NCBI GenBank assembly: GCA_963580285.1
Contig: OY757020.1
Location: 104,969,497-105,033,496 of the forward strand
Reading direction: 5' to 3'
Source: Lucinisca nassula
Lineage: Eukaryota > Mollusca > Bivalvia > Lucinida > Lucinidae
DNA: 64,000 nucleotides
Below are positions 53,865-63,856 of the stretch, one piece after another. Below the pieces are notes generated by a model that made no database searches, was not told where the DNA came from, and saw only the letters and a program-made list of their open reading frames with translations. Each line of letters begins with the position of its first letter. Within the stretch, counting starts at the first letter, position 1. The translations under genes and the position numbers were made by a program.

Positions 53865-54030
53865 GGTTAGTTTACCTTTTAATTCACACTTTTCCTGGGC
53901 AGACTCGTATGTAAGCGGTTAAGCTGTACAGTGCACTTTATTTTGCCAGAACCTGACAACTGCCCTACTTGAATTAGCTAAAGGGAGAGAATGACAGAAG
54001 AAATGATTTAATGTCCCTGGCAGTAGGGAT
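53865..54030 (-). repeat. SINE-C body fragment
   Basis: 'cttttcctgggcagactcg', 'taagcggttaagctgtacag', 'gccagaacctgacaactgcc' and 'aagggagagaatgac' match the SINE-C body. The tRNA-like head is lost. Confidence 0.75.
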
Positions 54031-54524
54031 GTTGGCATGGTGTGTATAATTGGTGTTGATACAGCCTTGTATTTGCGGTCATGTGGTGCGAATGCGGATT
54101 GTGAAGAGCTTACATTTCAGCATCTTTTTAATGTACATGTAACCCTTCAGTGGAAAAGGCACTTAGTTTATTTCTGTTCGGTACCAGTCTGATAGTGCAA
54201 AGGGATAATGGCAGAATTATTTGCATCTGGTATTTGGCACATTTAGTCATGTTGGTTCATACTATAAAAGCTGATTTTTTTCACACCCACACTTAAGACT
54301 TATTCTAATATGTTGCCTGGCATGTGGGGTTGGTTCGGACCTGGACAATCCATTGTTTGGGCTACAGTTGGGTAAGGGCCTGCTGTGCAGTGCGGGATGG
54401 GAAGGGGTTAGTGTTCTTTTTTTTCTACACTATCATATCCTTCCTTTTTCTAATGTCCCATCTCTTGGGAGACGACTTAAAAACTCGGTGGTTAACCCAG
54501 CAGCTGTTGTCAGTTGCAGTATTG
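54031..54524. other. unassigned DNA
   Basis: The 114-codon frame 54324-54668 begins in ordinary sequence and runs into SINE-A, so it is not a gene. Confidence 0.45.
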
Positions 54525-54538
54525 GTTAACTACTATGA

Positions 54539-54823
54539 TTTGTTTGATTTGAGGTTTAACGTCCCCGTCAACACTCTAAAGGTCATTTTGGAGACGTTGC
54601 TTCCAATTTTATTGGACTTTTACCAGACATTGAGAAGAAATGACATCTCAAGCCCTGTCGCCCAATGAAACCAATAGGGTTTATTAGCATGGACGGTCCG
54701 CCTCGCACCGCGGTTCCTGGACAGGCTTAGATCCTCTAAGCGGTTTACCAGTACTAGTGTGCGGGCCGGATTCAGCTCTGCGTGGAAGCATCATGCAGCC
54801 CGTATATTTCTTCAAGCCCCTAT
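54539..54823 (-). repeat. SINE-A, young copy with 14-bp target duplication
   Basis: Flanked by GTTAACTACTATGA at 54525-54538 and 54824-54837. It begins on plus as TTTGTTTGATTTGAGG and ends 'ttcaagcccctat'. It shares subfamily variants with 19284-19585. The duplication length is typical of LINE-driven retroposition. Confidence 0.95.
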
Positions 54824-54837
54824 GTTAACTACTATGA

Positions 54838-55788
54838 GGGTCTTAGTCTGTTCAGAAACAGTGAAAGTAAATGTCTGGCCCGACATTACCTTTACTGTTG
54901 GGTTAAAGATTGTTTTCTACATTTAGTTGTTCATTGAAGTAGAACTGTTTTAGCAATTTTTTGTATATTGTCACCTAGCAACAATCCAGCGAGGTTTCAA
55001 CAAAACTGGCATAAGGGTATAGGAAGAATTGTTATTTCAAGATTTTTTTTTATATATTTAGCTCTGGCAGCCATCAGTTTCAACAGAGTGAATCCCTTTT
55101 ATGTGATGAAAGTCAGTTTAGTTAGCTATCGGTTATTGTGTACCAATGCTTACTGATGTACTGTAGCTGAATGAAAATATATAAGCCATATAGTGTATAT
55201 AAGTTTCAAGACGACAGCATTTCACCTGTATAGTCTCATTATGGCTTATAACGATGAAGCTTTGAAAACAAATGAAACTCCAAAATATGACCCAAGTCTC
55301 CACTCCAAACTCCACTCCAAACTCCACTCAAACATTCCATTCCATCATTCCAATCCATAGAATACACACCACATGACAATAAGGTCCGACAGTCAATGCC
55401 AGACTGACTTGGCCTAACCATAATTGCTCATCAAAAGCATTTCATGCTCTGCTGAGCTAACAAGAGCAAGGGCGTACAAAATGAATGTGACTCCAAAATT
55501 GGGCTCCAAAATGTCGCTCCAAACTCCACTCCAAGACTCCAATCCAAGACTCAACGCCATAGAATACACGGTGCCCCTTCAAATATAGGCTGTGGGTGCT
55601 ACAATGTTTCTCAACAATAGTTTACGTAAAAATAAAACAATGCAGCTCCCATCAGGTCTCTATCTTTTCTCAGGTGAAATTTCTTAAAAATTGATGTGAC
55701 AGTCATGACATTTATCATCAAAATAAATGTATTTTAACAATAAGCTAGCGGTGCATATTCACATCTTGATGCCTCTACATTGAAATTT
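54838..55788. other. unassigned DNA with two TGGAGT-type repeat blocks
   Basis: 'ccaaactccactccaaactc' (55304-55330) and 'ctccactccaagactccaat' (55523-55545) are inverted relative to the block at 50833. 'ttagctctggcagccatcag' (55060) is a stray TC-4-like phrase with a short TC-like context. No gene. Confidence 0.5.
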
Positions 55789-55998
55789 AGCGGGCCTCCG
55801 TGGCCTAGTGGATTAAGAGCATTAGGTCGCTCACTGTCGTGTTTAGAATCTGGCTCGGGGTTAATTACATGTGAGATGCCAAGTTGTGCAACGAAAGGTA
55901 AGGTGTTTTTTTTCTCTGGTTATTTCGGTTTTTGTCCACCTCTCAGATCGGATCGATATAAGTGAAATAATGTTGAAAGGCTGTAAAACCCAAAACCA
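55789..55998 (+). repeat. SINE-G, tRNA-headed
   Basis: The head GCGGGCCTCCGTGGCCTAGT with an A-box-like segment and a decayed B box is followed by 'acatgtgagatgccaagttg', 'ctctcagatcggatcgat' and the tail 'tgttgaaaggctgtaaaacc'. It is related to 36986-37135 and to the piece at 59455-59580. Confidence 0.75.
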
Positions 55999-56682
55999 AA
56001 AAGTTCAGATCCACTGAAATTTTCATGAATACATTGTCCATGTGTTGTCTGAAAACTGGTTAATTTTATTGCCACATGTTTAGACAATTAGTGTAGCTTA
56101 TCATGTTAAACTGAGATTTATTGAAGTTCACTTTGACAAGTGAAAATAAACTAGCTGTTATTCTGGAGAGGCTGAAATGTCCATACATGATACCTGTATT
56201 TTTTGGTGGTAAAAACTAGGAGTATCACTGCTGTAGCCCAGGTTTTTGTGTTGAATGGAATCTTCCTCCTTATGTATAGCAGTTTAGCAGGAGTCCATTA
56301 CAGGTATCGGGGGTGTCGGGTTTGGTTTCTTCTGAATTGGTTTGGAGTATGGCTGGGCGTTTTGCAGATGCCACATTCTGCGGCGCCTGATCTGGGCCTG
56401 CACTGTTTGCCAAATACCCGTTTTGGGGCTTCCGGTACAAAATGGGTTAGCCCTTAACCTGCTGAGCAGGACAACCTCGGCCTTTACAAACAGTGCGAAT
56501 CCGACCGGATGGCTTCTGTGGAAGCCATCTGATCGGTATCTGCACAGTTTAATATTCTTTCTATGAATCTGACTGAATACATTATTTCAAGCAATTTGAT
56601 TGGTTGTTGGTCATTAATAAGTGTGACAGGTTAATTTATTTGGCAGGATTAGGGTTGAACATCTCATCAGGGAGTTTATACT
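55999..56682. other. unassigned DNA with hairpin repeats
   Basis: A GGAATCTTCC-family copy lies at 56240-56330. Two TGATC-type hairpins lie at 56370-56450 and 56480-56550 (GGATGGCTTCTG-TGGAAGCCATC). No gene. Confidence 0.5.
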
Positions 56683-57080
56683 TCCTAAAGGACCCTAAAA
56701 GTTTGGACACCTTGAGGGCTTGCTGTAATTCTTCTGAGGATGTGACGGACTTGTTTCATGGCACAGCAGGAGGTGCAGACGGAATGACAGACAGTGTAGA
56801 CCCTGATCAGATTGCTCCTGATCAGGGTCTGCACTGTGTGATTAGGACTGTCTGTCCCGATATTTAAGATCTTTCCGGTAAAACAATGGTGCTGTGCAGA
56901 ATCTGGCAATTTTTGCACATGATAACTTAGTTCCATAAATAGTGGTACACCTTGAATGCTTCCGAAGTTATGAAAAATTTGTTTCATGACACAGCAAGGA
57001 GTGGCAGACAGTGATGACCCTTTCAGGACTGCTCCTGATCTAGGTCTGCCCTGTTTGGGTAGGCCTGTCTGTCCCATTAC
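56683..57080. repeat. diverged direct repeat of ~190 bp
   Basis: 'ttgtttcatggcacagca' and 'ctgatcagggtctgcactg' (56750-56840) correspond to 'ttgtttcatgacacagca' and 'ctgatctaggtctgccctg' (56978-57055). The frames across it (56604-56867 and minus 56685-57077) reflect repeat content. Confidence 0.7.
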
Positions 57081-57159
57081 TTAGGATCATGATGATATCA
57101 CCCAGATATCATTTACACTGAGTATTCCAGTAAAAATATGCCTCTTTATGTGTTACTAC

Positions 57160-57300
57160 ATGGACCTTTAGGTTTCAATGGGCGGCAGGACTTGGGATGT
57201 CATTTCATCTCCATGTCGGGTAAAAGTCCCACAAAACTGTAAGAAACGTCTCCAAAATGACATTAATAGTGTTGACGAGGACGTTAAACCGCAACGAAAA
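57160..57300 (+). repeat. SINE-A 3' end, truncated
   Basis: 'gtttcaatgggcggcaggac' to 'gttgacgaggacgttaaacc' followed by an A run. Only the last ~140 bp remain. Confidence 0.85.
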
Positions 57301-57403
57301 AAAAAAAAAAGACTAAAACTCACAGAGCTTTGATGTTATAATATATGTTTAGTTTGCAAATGAAAATATAAATTCCGATTAGTTTATAAATTAACTGGAT
57401 AGC

Positions 57404-57712
57404 CGGCCTCGGTAGCTCAGTCGGATGCGCGTCTGACTGGTGATCAGGAGGATGCGGGTTCGATACCTGCGCCTGGGTCGGCAGTTAACATTCTTTCGTG
57501 GAGATTGATATTGAAATCTTTTCTACGGGGTCATTCTTTCCGCAAGAAGGGCAGTTGTCAGTTTCTGGCGAAAGAATGTGCACTGAACTGGTTAACCGCT
57601 TACGTATAAGCCTGTCCAGGAAAGCGTGGAAAAGTAAACTGATCGGCTCAAAATGACCTAAAATTGTGATGAATGGGCCGTTAGAACTCCAATAGAAACA
57701 AACAAATTAAAT
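57404..57712 (+). repeat. SINE-C, near full length
   Basis: The head 57404-57483 folds in part as a tRNA: GCCGGCC pairs with GGTCGGC, the anticodon arm is TCTGA/TCAGG with loop CTGGTGA, and the B box is GGTTCGATAC, but extra bases break the D-arm and T-arm joins. The body has 'agggcagttgtcagtttctgg' in parts, then 'tggttaaccgcttacgtata' and 'aaaatgacctaaaattgt', and the tail is AAACAAACAAA. Flanks TTAACTGGATA and TTAAATGGATA may be a target duplication. Confidence 0.85.
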
Positions 57713-57949
57713 GGATATAATATATCAAGTAATCTGATTGGCTGGTAAAGGTTGTTTAATATATTCAGTAATAGCGGGAAATGCTACAAGAACATCATAT
57801 TTTTTTTTTTTCAAAATGCTTTTCATATGTATAGTAACAGGCCACACATAAACAAAGAACGGTTCTCCTTGAGCTAAAAGGTAAACTTTACACGCAAAAT
57901 TATATGCTTATCAGTGACTGCAAGCTTATTTATCGCCATGTGTTTACAG
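57713..57949. other. AT-rich, probably intronic
   Basis: No repeat match. It lies directly upstream of the candidate exon and provides its polypyrimidine tract and acceptor. Confidence 0.4.
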
Positions 57950-58021
57950 TGAATTTGAATTGGTGAAATTTGCTGAAATGGAGGATTTAGTCGTGGATTT
58001 CAGACAATTGAATATTCAGAG
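57950..58021 (+). CDS. candidate internal host exon, 72 nt
   Basis: Acceptor 'cgccatgtgtttacag' before 57950 and donor AG|GTAAGA after 58021 both fit the metazoan consensus. In the frame with phase 2 the exon is open: EFELVKFAEMEDLVVDFRQL then NIQR, an amphipathic helix-like stretch. Its length is a multiple of three and no copy of it occurs elsewhere in the window. The alternative frame starting TG AAT hits a stop. If both are real, this and the exon at 52488 could belong to one plus-strand gene, but their phases do not join directly, so at least one exon would lie between. Protein not recognised. Confidence 0.45.
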
Positions 58022-58189
58022 GTAAGATTAATTACTTTATAATATAGCAGTTGCTCTTGCGATGTAAAAATAATAAAAAAAAAAGACAGCAATTAAATAC
58101 ATGTAACTGATTTCAACCGCTACATGTATGTGGATATCATAGTACGTTTGTTTAAGTCAAAACGCATATAATTGAGCAGAGTTGTTTTG
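58022..58189. other. AT-rich, probably intronic
   Basis: No structure beyond A runs and a TACATG microrepeat. Confidence 0.4.
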
Positions 58190-58485
58190 TTTGAATTGAG
58201 GTTTAACGTCCCCGCCAATATTATTAAGGTCATTTTTGCCGACGTTTCCTATTTTGTAGGACTTTTACCCGATACTGAGATGAAATGACATCTCAAGCCC
58301 TGCCGCCCGATGAAACTAATAGGGTTTATATACATGTATCCGACAGCACTTTTCCTGGGCAGACTTGGACCTCCTAAGCGGTCTATTAGGTCTAATACTC
58401 ATATGCGGTTGGTTTCAGCTCTGCATGGAAGTATCAATTAAGCAGCCTCATCTATTTCTCTAAGCCCCGATGGGCGGGGGCTGCT
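58190..58485 (-). repeat. SINE-A copy
   Basis: 'gtttgaattgaggtttaacg' to 'ctaagccccgatgggcgggg', full length with moderate divergence. Confidence 0.9.
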
Positions 58486-58535
58486 ATATTGGCTGTATAA
58501 AATTCATTAACGAGAAGAGTATTGTCTGTATTTTT

Positions 58536-58812
58536 GTTTGTTTGAGGTTTGGTTAAACTTCCCCTTGAATTAGGCCATTTTAAGGCGTTGCTTTCAGTTC
58601 TGTGGGACTTTTACCAGGCATTGGGATGAGATGGCATCTCAAGCACTACTCCCAAACAATCCGCTAGGGTTTACAATCATGGACGGTCCGACGGCAAGCT
58701 TAAACCTTCTATGCGGCTTACCAGTACTTGTCTCATGTTCGGTCGGTTTAAACTTTGCGTGGAAGTATCGTGCAGTCCAGTCTATTTTTCCAAGCCCCGA
58801 GGGACGGGGTGC
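58536..58812 (-). repeat. SINE-A copy, older
   Basis: 'tttgtttgtttgaggttt' to 'ccaagccccgagggacgggg' with several small deletions. It stands ~50 bp from the previous copy in the same orientation. Confidence 0.85.
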
Positions 58813-58934
58813 CTATTGTATGTGTAAGTTTTATTGCAAAACAGAAGGTTAATAAATGCATTACGATAACACCCGTGCGACAAAGTGCATTTTTCCACAT
58901 CTGCAAAATGGCTAATTTTCTGATGAATATCCGT

Positions 58935-59150
58935 GATACTATTCTTGTATATATGTTGTGGGTGCTCGTTAGAACCGGCTCGTAGTTGTGAATGTTCGTT
59001 AGAACCGGTTCGTTGAGGCGGTTGTAACGAGTACAGAAACCTATGTCTTGGGTGAGAAATAAGAAAAATAATGCTTACTCCTGTAAACCCCAAAGGGGGT
59101 ATAAGGGAGTGTTCATTACACGGACTTGTTCACGTGATTGTATTGACATT
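58935..59150. mobile_element. FB element with duplicated arm
   Basis: 'gttgtgggtgctcgttagaa' and 'gttcgttagaaccggttcg' are two successive left arms, then 'aggcggttgtaacgagtac' is the right arm. The flank 'gtaaaccccaaagggggta' follows as in 22590-22805. Confidence 0.65.
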
Positions 59151-59389
59151 TGGATAACATGGATAACATTGTGCATGCTTTCATAGCTAAACATGTCAAT
59201 GCTCTGATGTAGATATTTGATATTTTACTCATTGCTGATGCAGATGCAACCATATAGATGACTATAAGTTATATAAGGAATCTGCGGGCCATATCGTTTC
59301 CTATATCATTCCCCATTTTGCACACAGCAGGAGTAAATTTTGAACTGACGAATTTATTCGGAAAATTGCTGAGATTTCTGCAAATGGTG
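59151..59389. other. unassigned DNA
   Basis: No coding, repeat or RNA signal recognised. Confidence 0.4.
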
Positions 59390-59580
59390 AGGGCCCTGAT
59401 CAGATGTCACATGCTGTGGCGTCTGATCAGGGCCTACACTGTTCGCCACGTTCGCTGCTGTGGGTTCATATATCGCTCAGGTTACGTTGAGACGCCAAGT
59501 TCTTCAATGGATGGTCAGGTAGTTTTTCTCTGGGTAGGCCTACTCCAGTTTTAATCCATCTCTGATTAACGATCCATCGT
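59390..59580. repeat. TGATCAG hairpin fused to a SINE-G fragment
   Basis: GGGCCCTGATCAGATGTCAC pairs with GTGGCGTCTGATCAGGGCC (59393-59437). It runs into 'gctgtgggttcatatatcgctc' and 'gagacgccaagttcttcaa', a SINE-G body. Confidence 0.7.
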
Positions 59581-59589
59581 CGTCGGCGC

Positions 59590-59822
59590 CTGTCGTCGTC
59601 CCATTACAAGACTTTAAAAACTGTAAGTTGCCATAGCAAACAAATTAATGATCCGATTTTCATGTATAAAAACAATACCCCCGCCCCCCACCCCTTGGAT
59701 TCTAAAGATGAAAATTTAGCTCAATCGGCCGAGTGGCTTCAGAGGCTCCAATGGAGTTGTTTGGATCTTCGAATCCTTTGGCTCATATGAGGGATATAAG
59801 ACCATTAAGATTCTCTTGATCT
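59590..59822 (-). other. TC-like tail remnant
   Basis: A CGTCGTCGGCGCCTGTCGTC tract and GTTGCCATAGCAAA (59627-59640) occur in the order seen in inverted TC tails. No array is attached. Confidence 0.5.
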
Positions 59823-59823
59823 T

Positions 59824-61270
59824 AGCTCACCTGAGCCGAAGGCTTCAGGGGTGCACCGTCCATCGACGTCGTCGTCATCCGTCAGTACATAAGTTCTTCA
59901 AACAACATCTCCTTCTGAACCATTCATTGGATTATGACCAAACTTGACAGACATAATCCCTAGTTGGTCCTCCTTCAAAGTTGTTTAAATGGTTCCTGTT
60001 AATTGCACATCTAGGTCACAGGTGCTAAAAATAGAATTTCTAACTGAAAAAGTAAAAAAAAAAATCTTCTCTGAAACCGCAAGGCCCAGGTCTTTGATAT
60101 ATGGTATGTAGCTTCATCTAGCGGAACTCTACTAAGATTGTTCAAATTATAGACCTGGTGCCAAGACCACTTGTTTTAAATAGATTTACTGCGGAAAAAA
60201 ACTTTAAACATCTTTTCTGAAACAAGAAGGCCCAGGTCTTTGATATTTGGTTATATAACTTTAGTGGACCATTACCAAGAGTGTTCAAATTATAGCCCTG
60301 GGGACCCCGCTCAAGTGCACATTTGTTTTACATAGACTCATAAGGGAAAGCCTTAAAAATCTTCTTATTTAAAACCAGAAGGCCCAGGTCTTTTGATATT
60401 TGGTTTGTTGCTTCATCTATGTACCTCTACCATGTCTCCCAAGATTGTTCAAATTATAGCAATGGAGACAAACATGGCTCCGCCCTGGGATCCACATCTT
60501 TTACAAGACATCTAAGGGAAAACCTTTAAATCTTCCTGTCTGAAACCAGAAGGCCCAGGTCTCTGATATTTTGTAGAAGCTTCATCTAGTGGGCATCTAC
60601 CAAGATTATTCAAATTATAGCCCCGGGTCCAAAAATGCCGCCCATACCCCGGGCCCACTTGTTTTACATATATAAGTGAAAACTATTTAAGACTCTTCTC
60701 GTCTGAAACCAGAAGGCCCAGGTCTTTGATATTTGTTATGCAGCTTCACCTAGTGGAAGTCTACCACGATTGTTCAAATTATATCCCTGGGGACAAAATG
60801 GCCCCGCCTCCTGGCCCATTTGCTTACTGTGAAGGAAAAACCTTTAAATATTTTCTTGTCTGATCTTGCCTGATCTTGTCTGAATCCAGAAGGACCAATT
60901 CTTTGCTAGTGGATATGTAGCTTAATCTAGTGGACCTCTACCAAGTTTGTTCAAATTGTAGCGCGGGGGACAAAAATGACTCCGCCCCTTGGCCAACTTG
61001 CTTTACAGGGACTAATAAAGGAAAAACCTTAACATATTGTCTGAAACCAGAAGGTCCAGGTATTTGTCTCTTTGAAATTTGGTTAGCAGCTTCGGTTTAG
61101 GGACCTCTATGAAGATTTTTCAAATTATAGCCCGGGGCGAAAAATGGCCCCGACCAAGGACCCACTGGTTTTAAATTGCATATATAGGGAAAACTTTTAA
61201 AAATCCTCTTATCCGGAATCGGAAGACCCAGGCCTTTGATATTTGGTATTATCATATGACGTCTTTGATT
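59824..61270 (-). mobile_element. TC-2 family element, inverted, about eight units
   Basis: Begins AGCTCACCTGAGCCGAAGGC, then CGACGTCGTCGTCATCCGTC, then 'tcattggattatgaccaaac'. Units of ~155 bp follow with 'agaaggcccaggtctttgat' and 'gttcaaattatag'. It is the reverse of 7396-8265. The 5' end (right side) is missing or decayed beyond 61250. Confidence 0.8.
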
Positions 61271-61399
61271 AGGTATGGATAACGTCGTGTAATAAAAATC
61301 GCATGTCCACACGTGTAATAACACATTGGCGGGCTAAAGTAACGTCATGACGACGTCCATGCCAAACATGAATTATTTATGGGAAAATGTCAAATTTAA
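61271..61399. other. unassigned junction sequence
   Basis: Short 'aacgtcgtgtaataaaaa' and 'gtaacgtcatgacgacgtc' stretches. It may be the edge of another element. Confidence 0.35.
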
Positions 61400-63010
61400 A
61401 GGCGATGAAATTCGAGCGTTAATCAGAGTTGGGTAAACGAAATCAGTGCTGCAGGAGAGAGACAAAACAAAACATGTCATTCCGTTCCAGAACTAGACAT
61501 CCCACTAAGTCTTGCTTCGTTAAAACTACACCAAAATATTTGCCTGGAATACATCTTGATCAGATCTGAATATGGCTGATGTCAGATCAAAGCCAAGGCC
61601 ACTAGGTCAAATTGCTTTAAAAACTTGTTCATCGCCTAGAGGCCGCAGTTTTCCTTCAATCCTCATAAAACTACACCACAATAGTTTTAGATATAAATGT
61701 ATCAGAAAAGAAATCTGAATATAGGTCATATAGGATCCAAAACAAGGTCATAAGGTTAATTTGTTTTGACCCCTTGTTCCCCCTCTAGAGTTCGAAGTTG
61801 TGCTTTGTGAAACTGTTCAACAAAAAATGTCTTGGTAATTCCATGGTCAAGTAGGAATATGGGTCATATGGGGTCAAAACCCGCTCACTAGATCAAATTG
61901 CTTTAAAACCATGTTCAGCATCTTGAGGCGTTTTGCTGTACTTTCCTGAAACCATTAAAGAATGATTGTCCAGGTAATATCGGGAATGGCAAATGTCGGG
62001 TTCAGAATTTAGATCAAGTTGCTTTCAAACCTTGTTCACCCCCTAACACACAGTTTTGCTTTAACATTCATGAAGCTATGCAAGAATGTTTGCCCTCTAG
62101 TTTGAATGCGGGTCATATCGGTTCAAAGTAGAAGTAAAACAAAGATCAGGAATCGATACAATTAACTGACTCCACCCATCAAAGACACCAAAGGGAAAGA
62201 AATACAAACATTAAGCGACCAGACCATAACGGAAACCTAAACAAAGGAAGGCCATAAGGACAGTTACAAAAACTATATCACTGATCAAATTACTTTCAAA
62301 TTTGGTCACTCGCTAGAGTCCACAATTTGCCTTCAATCCTCGTGGAACTGTACCAGAATGTCTGTCTTGGTGGTTCTTGGTGCTATCTTGTCTAAGATTG
62401 AATGTGGGTATCACCGTGATGTGCAATCAAAACTTAGGCCACTAGGTCAAATTCTTTAAAGCCTTGTTCACCCGCTAGGGGCTACAGTGTTGCTTTAATC
62501 TTAATGAAGCTATATCAGAATGTTTGTTACGATAATATCTTAGTCGCGAATATAAGTCATATCGGAAGACTAGGTCGCTAGGTTATATTTCTTTAAACCC
62601 TTCTTAACCCTTTACTATGCCACAGTGTCATTCTGCGTGACATTAACCGAATGTCCGTCGTGATGATGTTTCAGTCCAGCTCGAATATTGACTAAGCGGA
62701 GTAAACAACTAGGTCAAATGCCTTTAATTTATAGTGACCACAGATTTGCTTCACTCTTCGTGAAGTTTATCAGAATGTATGAAATCTCTTTCAGGTTCGA
62801 GTATACAGTGTCGAGTCAAACACTAGACAACTTAGTCAAATGTGTTTATTGCCTTGTTCACTGTCTACAGATACAACTTATTTGCTTCCGTCTTAATGAA
62901 ACATGACCAGAACGTTTGTCTTCATGATAACGCGATAGCTTTTGACCTGATAAAACCAAATTTGAAATTTGTCATATCGGGTCAAAATTAGGTCTTATAA
63001 TCTATCTGGG
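61400..63010 (-). repeat. ~150-bp tandem array, about ten units
   Basis: 'ctaggtcaaattgctttaaa', 'cttgttcacc', 'cctcataaaactacacca' and 'gaatatgggtcatat' recur about every 150 bp. Orientation is inferred from the reversed 5' terminus at 63340-63384, which would make 61400-63384 one inverted TC element with a SINE-A inserted near its 5' end. One unit carries the same insert as 3553-4030. Confidence 0.8.
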
Positions 63011-63027
63011 CACACCAGAATCTGTTC

Positions 63028-63322
63028 TCGCCCCCGCCTATCGGGGCTTGAAGAAATAGATTACGCTGCACGGTGCTTCCACACAGAACTGAAACTGACC
63101 ACACATGAGTACTAGTAAACCGCTTAGAAGGACTTAGCCTGCGGAGGTAGAATGGTGAAAGTCAGACCGCCCAATGCATATAAGCTGTTTGGTTTCATTG
63201 GGCGACAGGGCTTGAGATGTCATTTCAACTCATTTCGAGTTAAAGTCCCACAAAATTGGAAGCAACGTCTCTAAAATGACCTAAATAGTGTTGTTGGGGA
63301 CGTTAAACCTCAATTCAAACAA
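63028..63322 (+). repeat. SINE-A copy
   Basis: CCCCCGCCTATCGGGGCTTG to 'gttaaacctcaattc' and AAACAAAACAAAAC, full length. Confidence 0.9.
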
Positions 63323-63339
63323 AACAAAACCAGAGTCCC

Positions 63340-63384
63340 TCAATGACTCAGGTGAGTCATTAAGAACCATCTTGGTCTTCTTGT
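63340..63384 (-). mobile_element. 5' terminus of an inverted TC element
   Basis: In reverse: ACAAGAAGACCAAGATGGTT then CTTAATGACTCACCTGAG. It has the same frame as other TC 5' ends (ACAAGA, hairpin GACCA-AGA-TGGTT, CTCACCTGAG). Confidence 0.7.
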
Positions 63385-63632
63385 TCGTATATCTCTGTAT
63401 GGAGGGGCACTGTGTTAAACATGGCTTACGGCTCAATTAATTAACATCGGACTTTTAGTATTTCAGTTTGAAGATTATATTTGTGTCCATAAAAATACAT
63501 TTAAAAATTAGAAAAAAAACAACAACAAAAAAAACCCTGCACTTTCAACAATGCACGATTGGAAAATGTAATCGACACCAAAGAATGTTAAAATACATAA
63601 TTAATTTGTTTGGAGGTTTTGAACTGACAGTT
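63385..63632. other. unassigned AT-rich DNA
   Basis: A-rich with short A runs. No gene. Confidence 0.45.
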
Positions 63633-63765
63633 TGTTTGTTTGATTGAAGGTTTAACGCCCCCGTCAACACTGTAAATGTCATTTTGGAGACGTTGCTCCC
63701 AATTTTGTGGAACTTTTACCCGACATTGAGATGAAATGACATCTCAAGCCTTGCTGCCCAATGAT
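63633..63765 (-). repeat. SINE-A, 5'-truncated
   Basis: GTTTGTTTGATTGAAGGTTTAA to 'gacatctcaagccttgctg', given in parts, then non-SINE sequence. Only the 3' 130 bp is present. Confidence 0.85.
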
Positions 63766-63856
63766 GACCTAGTAGCCAATGTAACGATTTTTAGCATTTA
63801 AAAACAAACAAAAAAAAATGAATATAATGAATAGACCTAGATTTAGCCCTATTATA

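Noticed and set aside
56604..57077. ORFs on both strands as a gene with acceptor 'ttatttggcag'
   Set aside because: The sequence is a diverged direct repeat containing TGATCAG hairpins; the open frames follow from that composition.
57404..57483. Functional tRNA gene
   Set aside because: The acceptor stem pairs, but extra bases in the D-arm and before the acceptor 3' strand, plus an attached SINE body, mark it as a SINE head.
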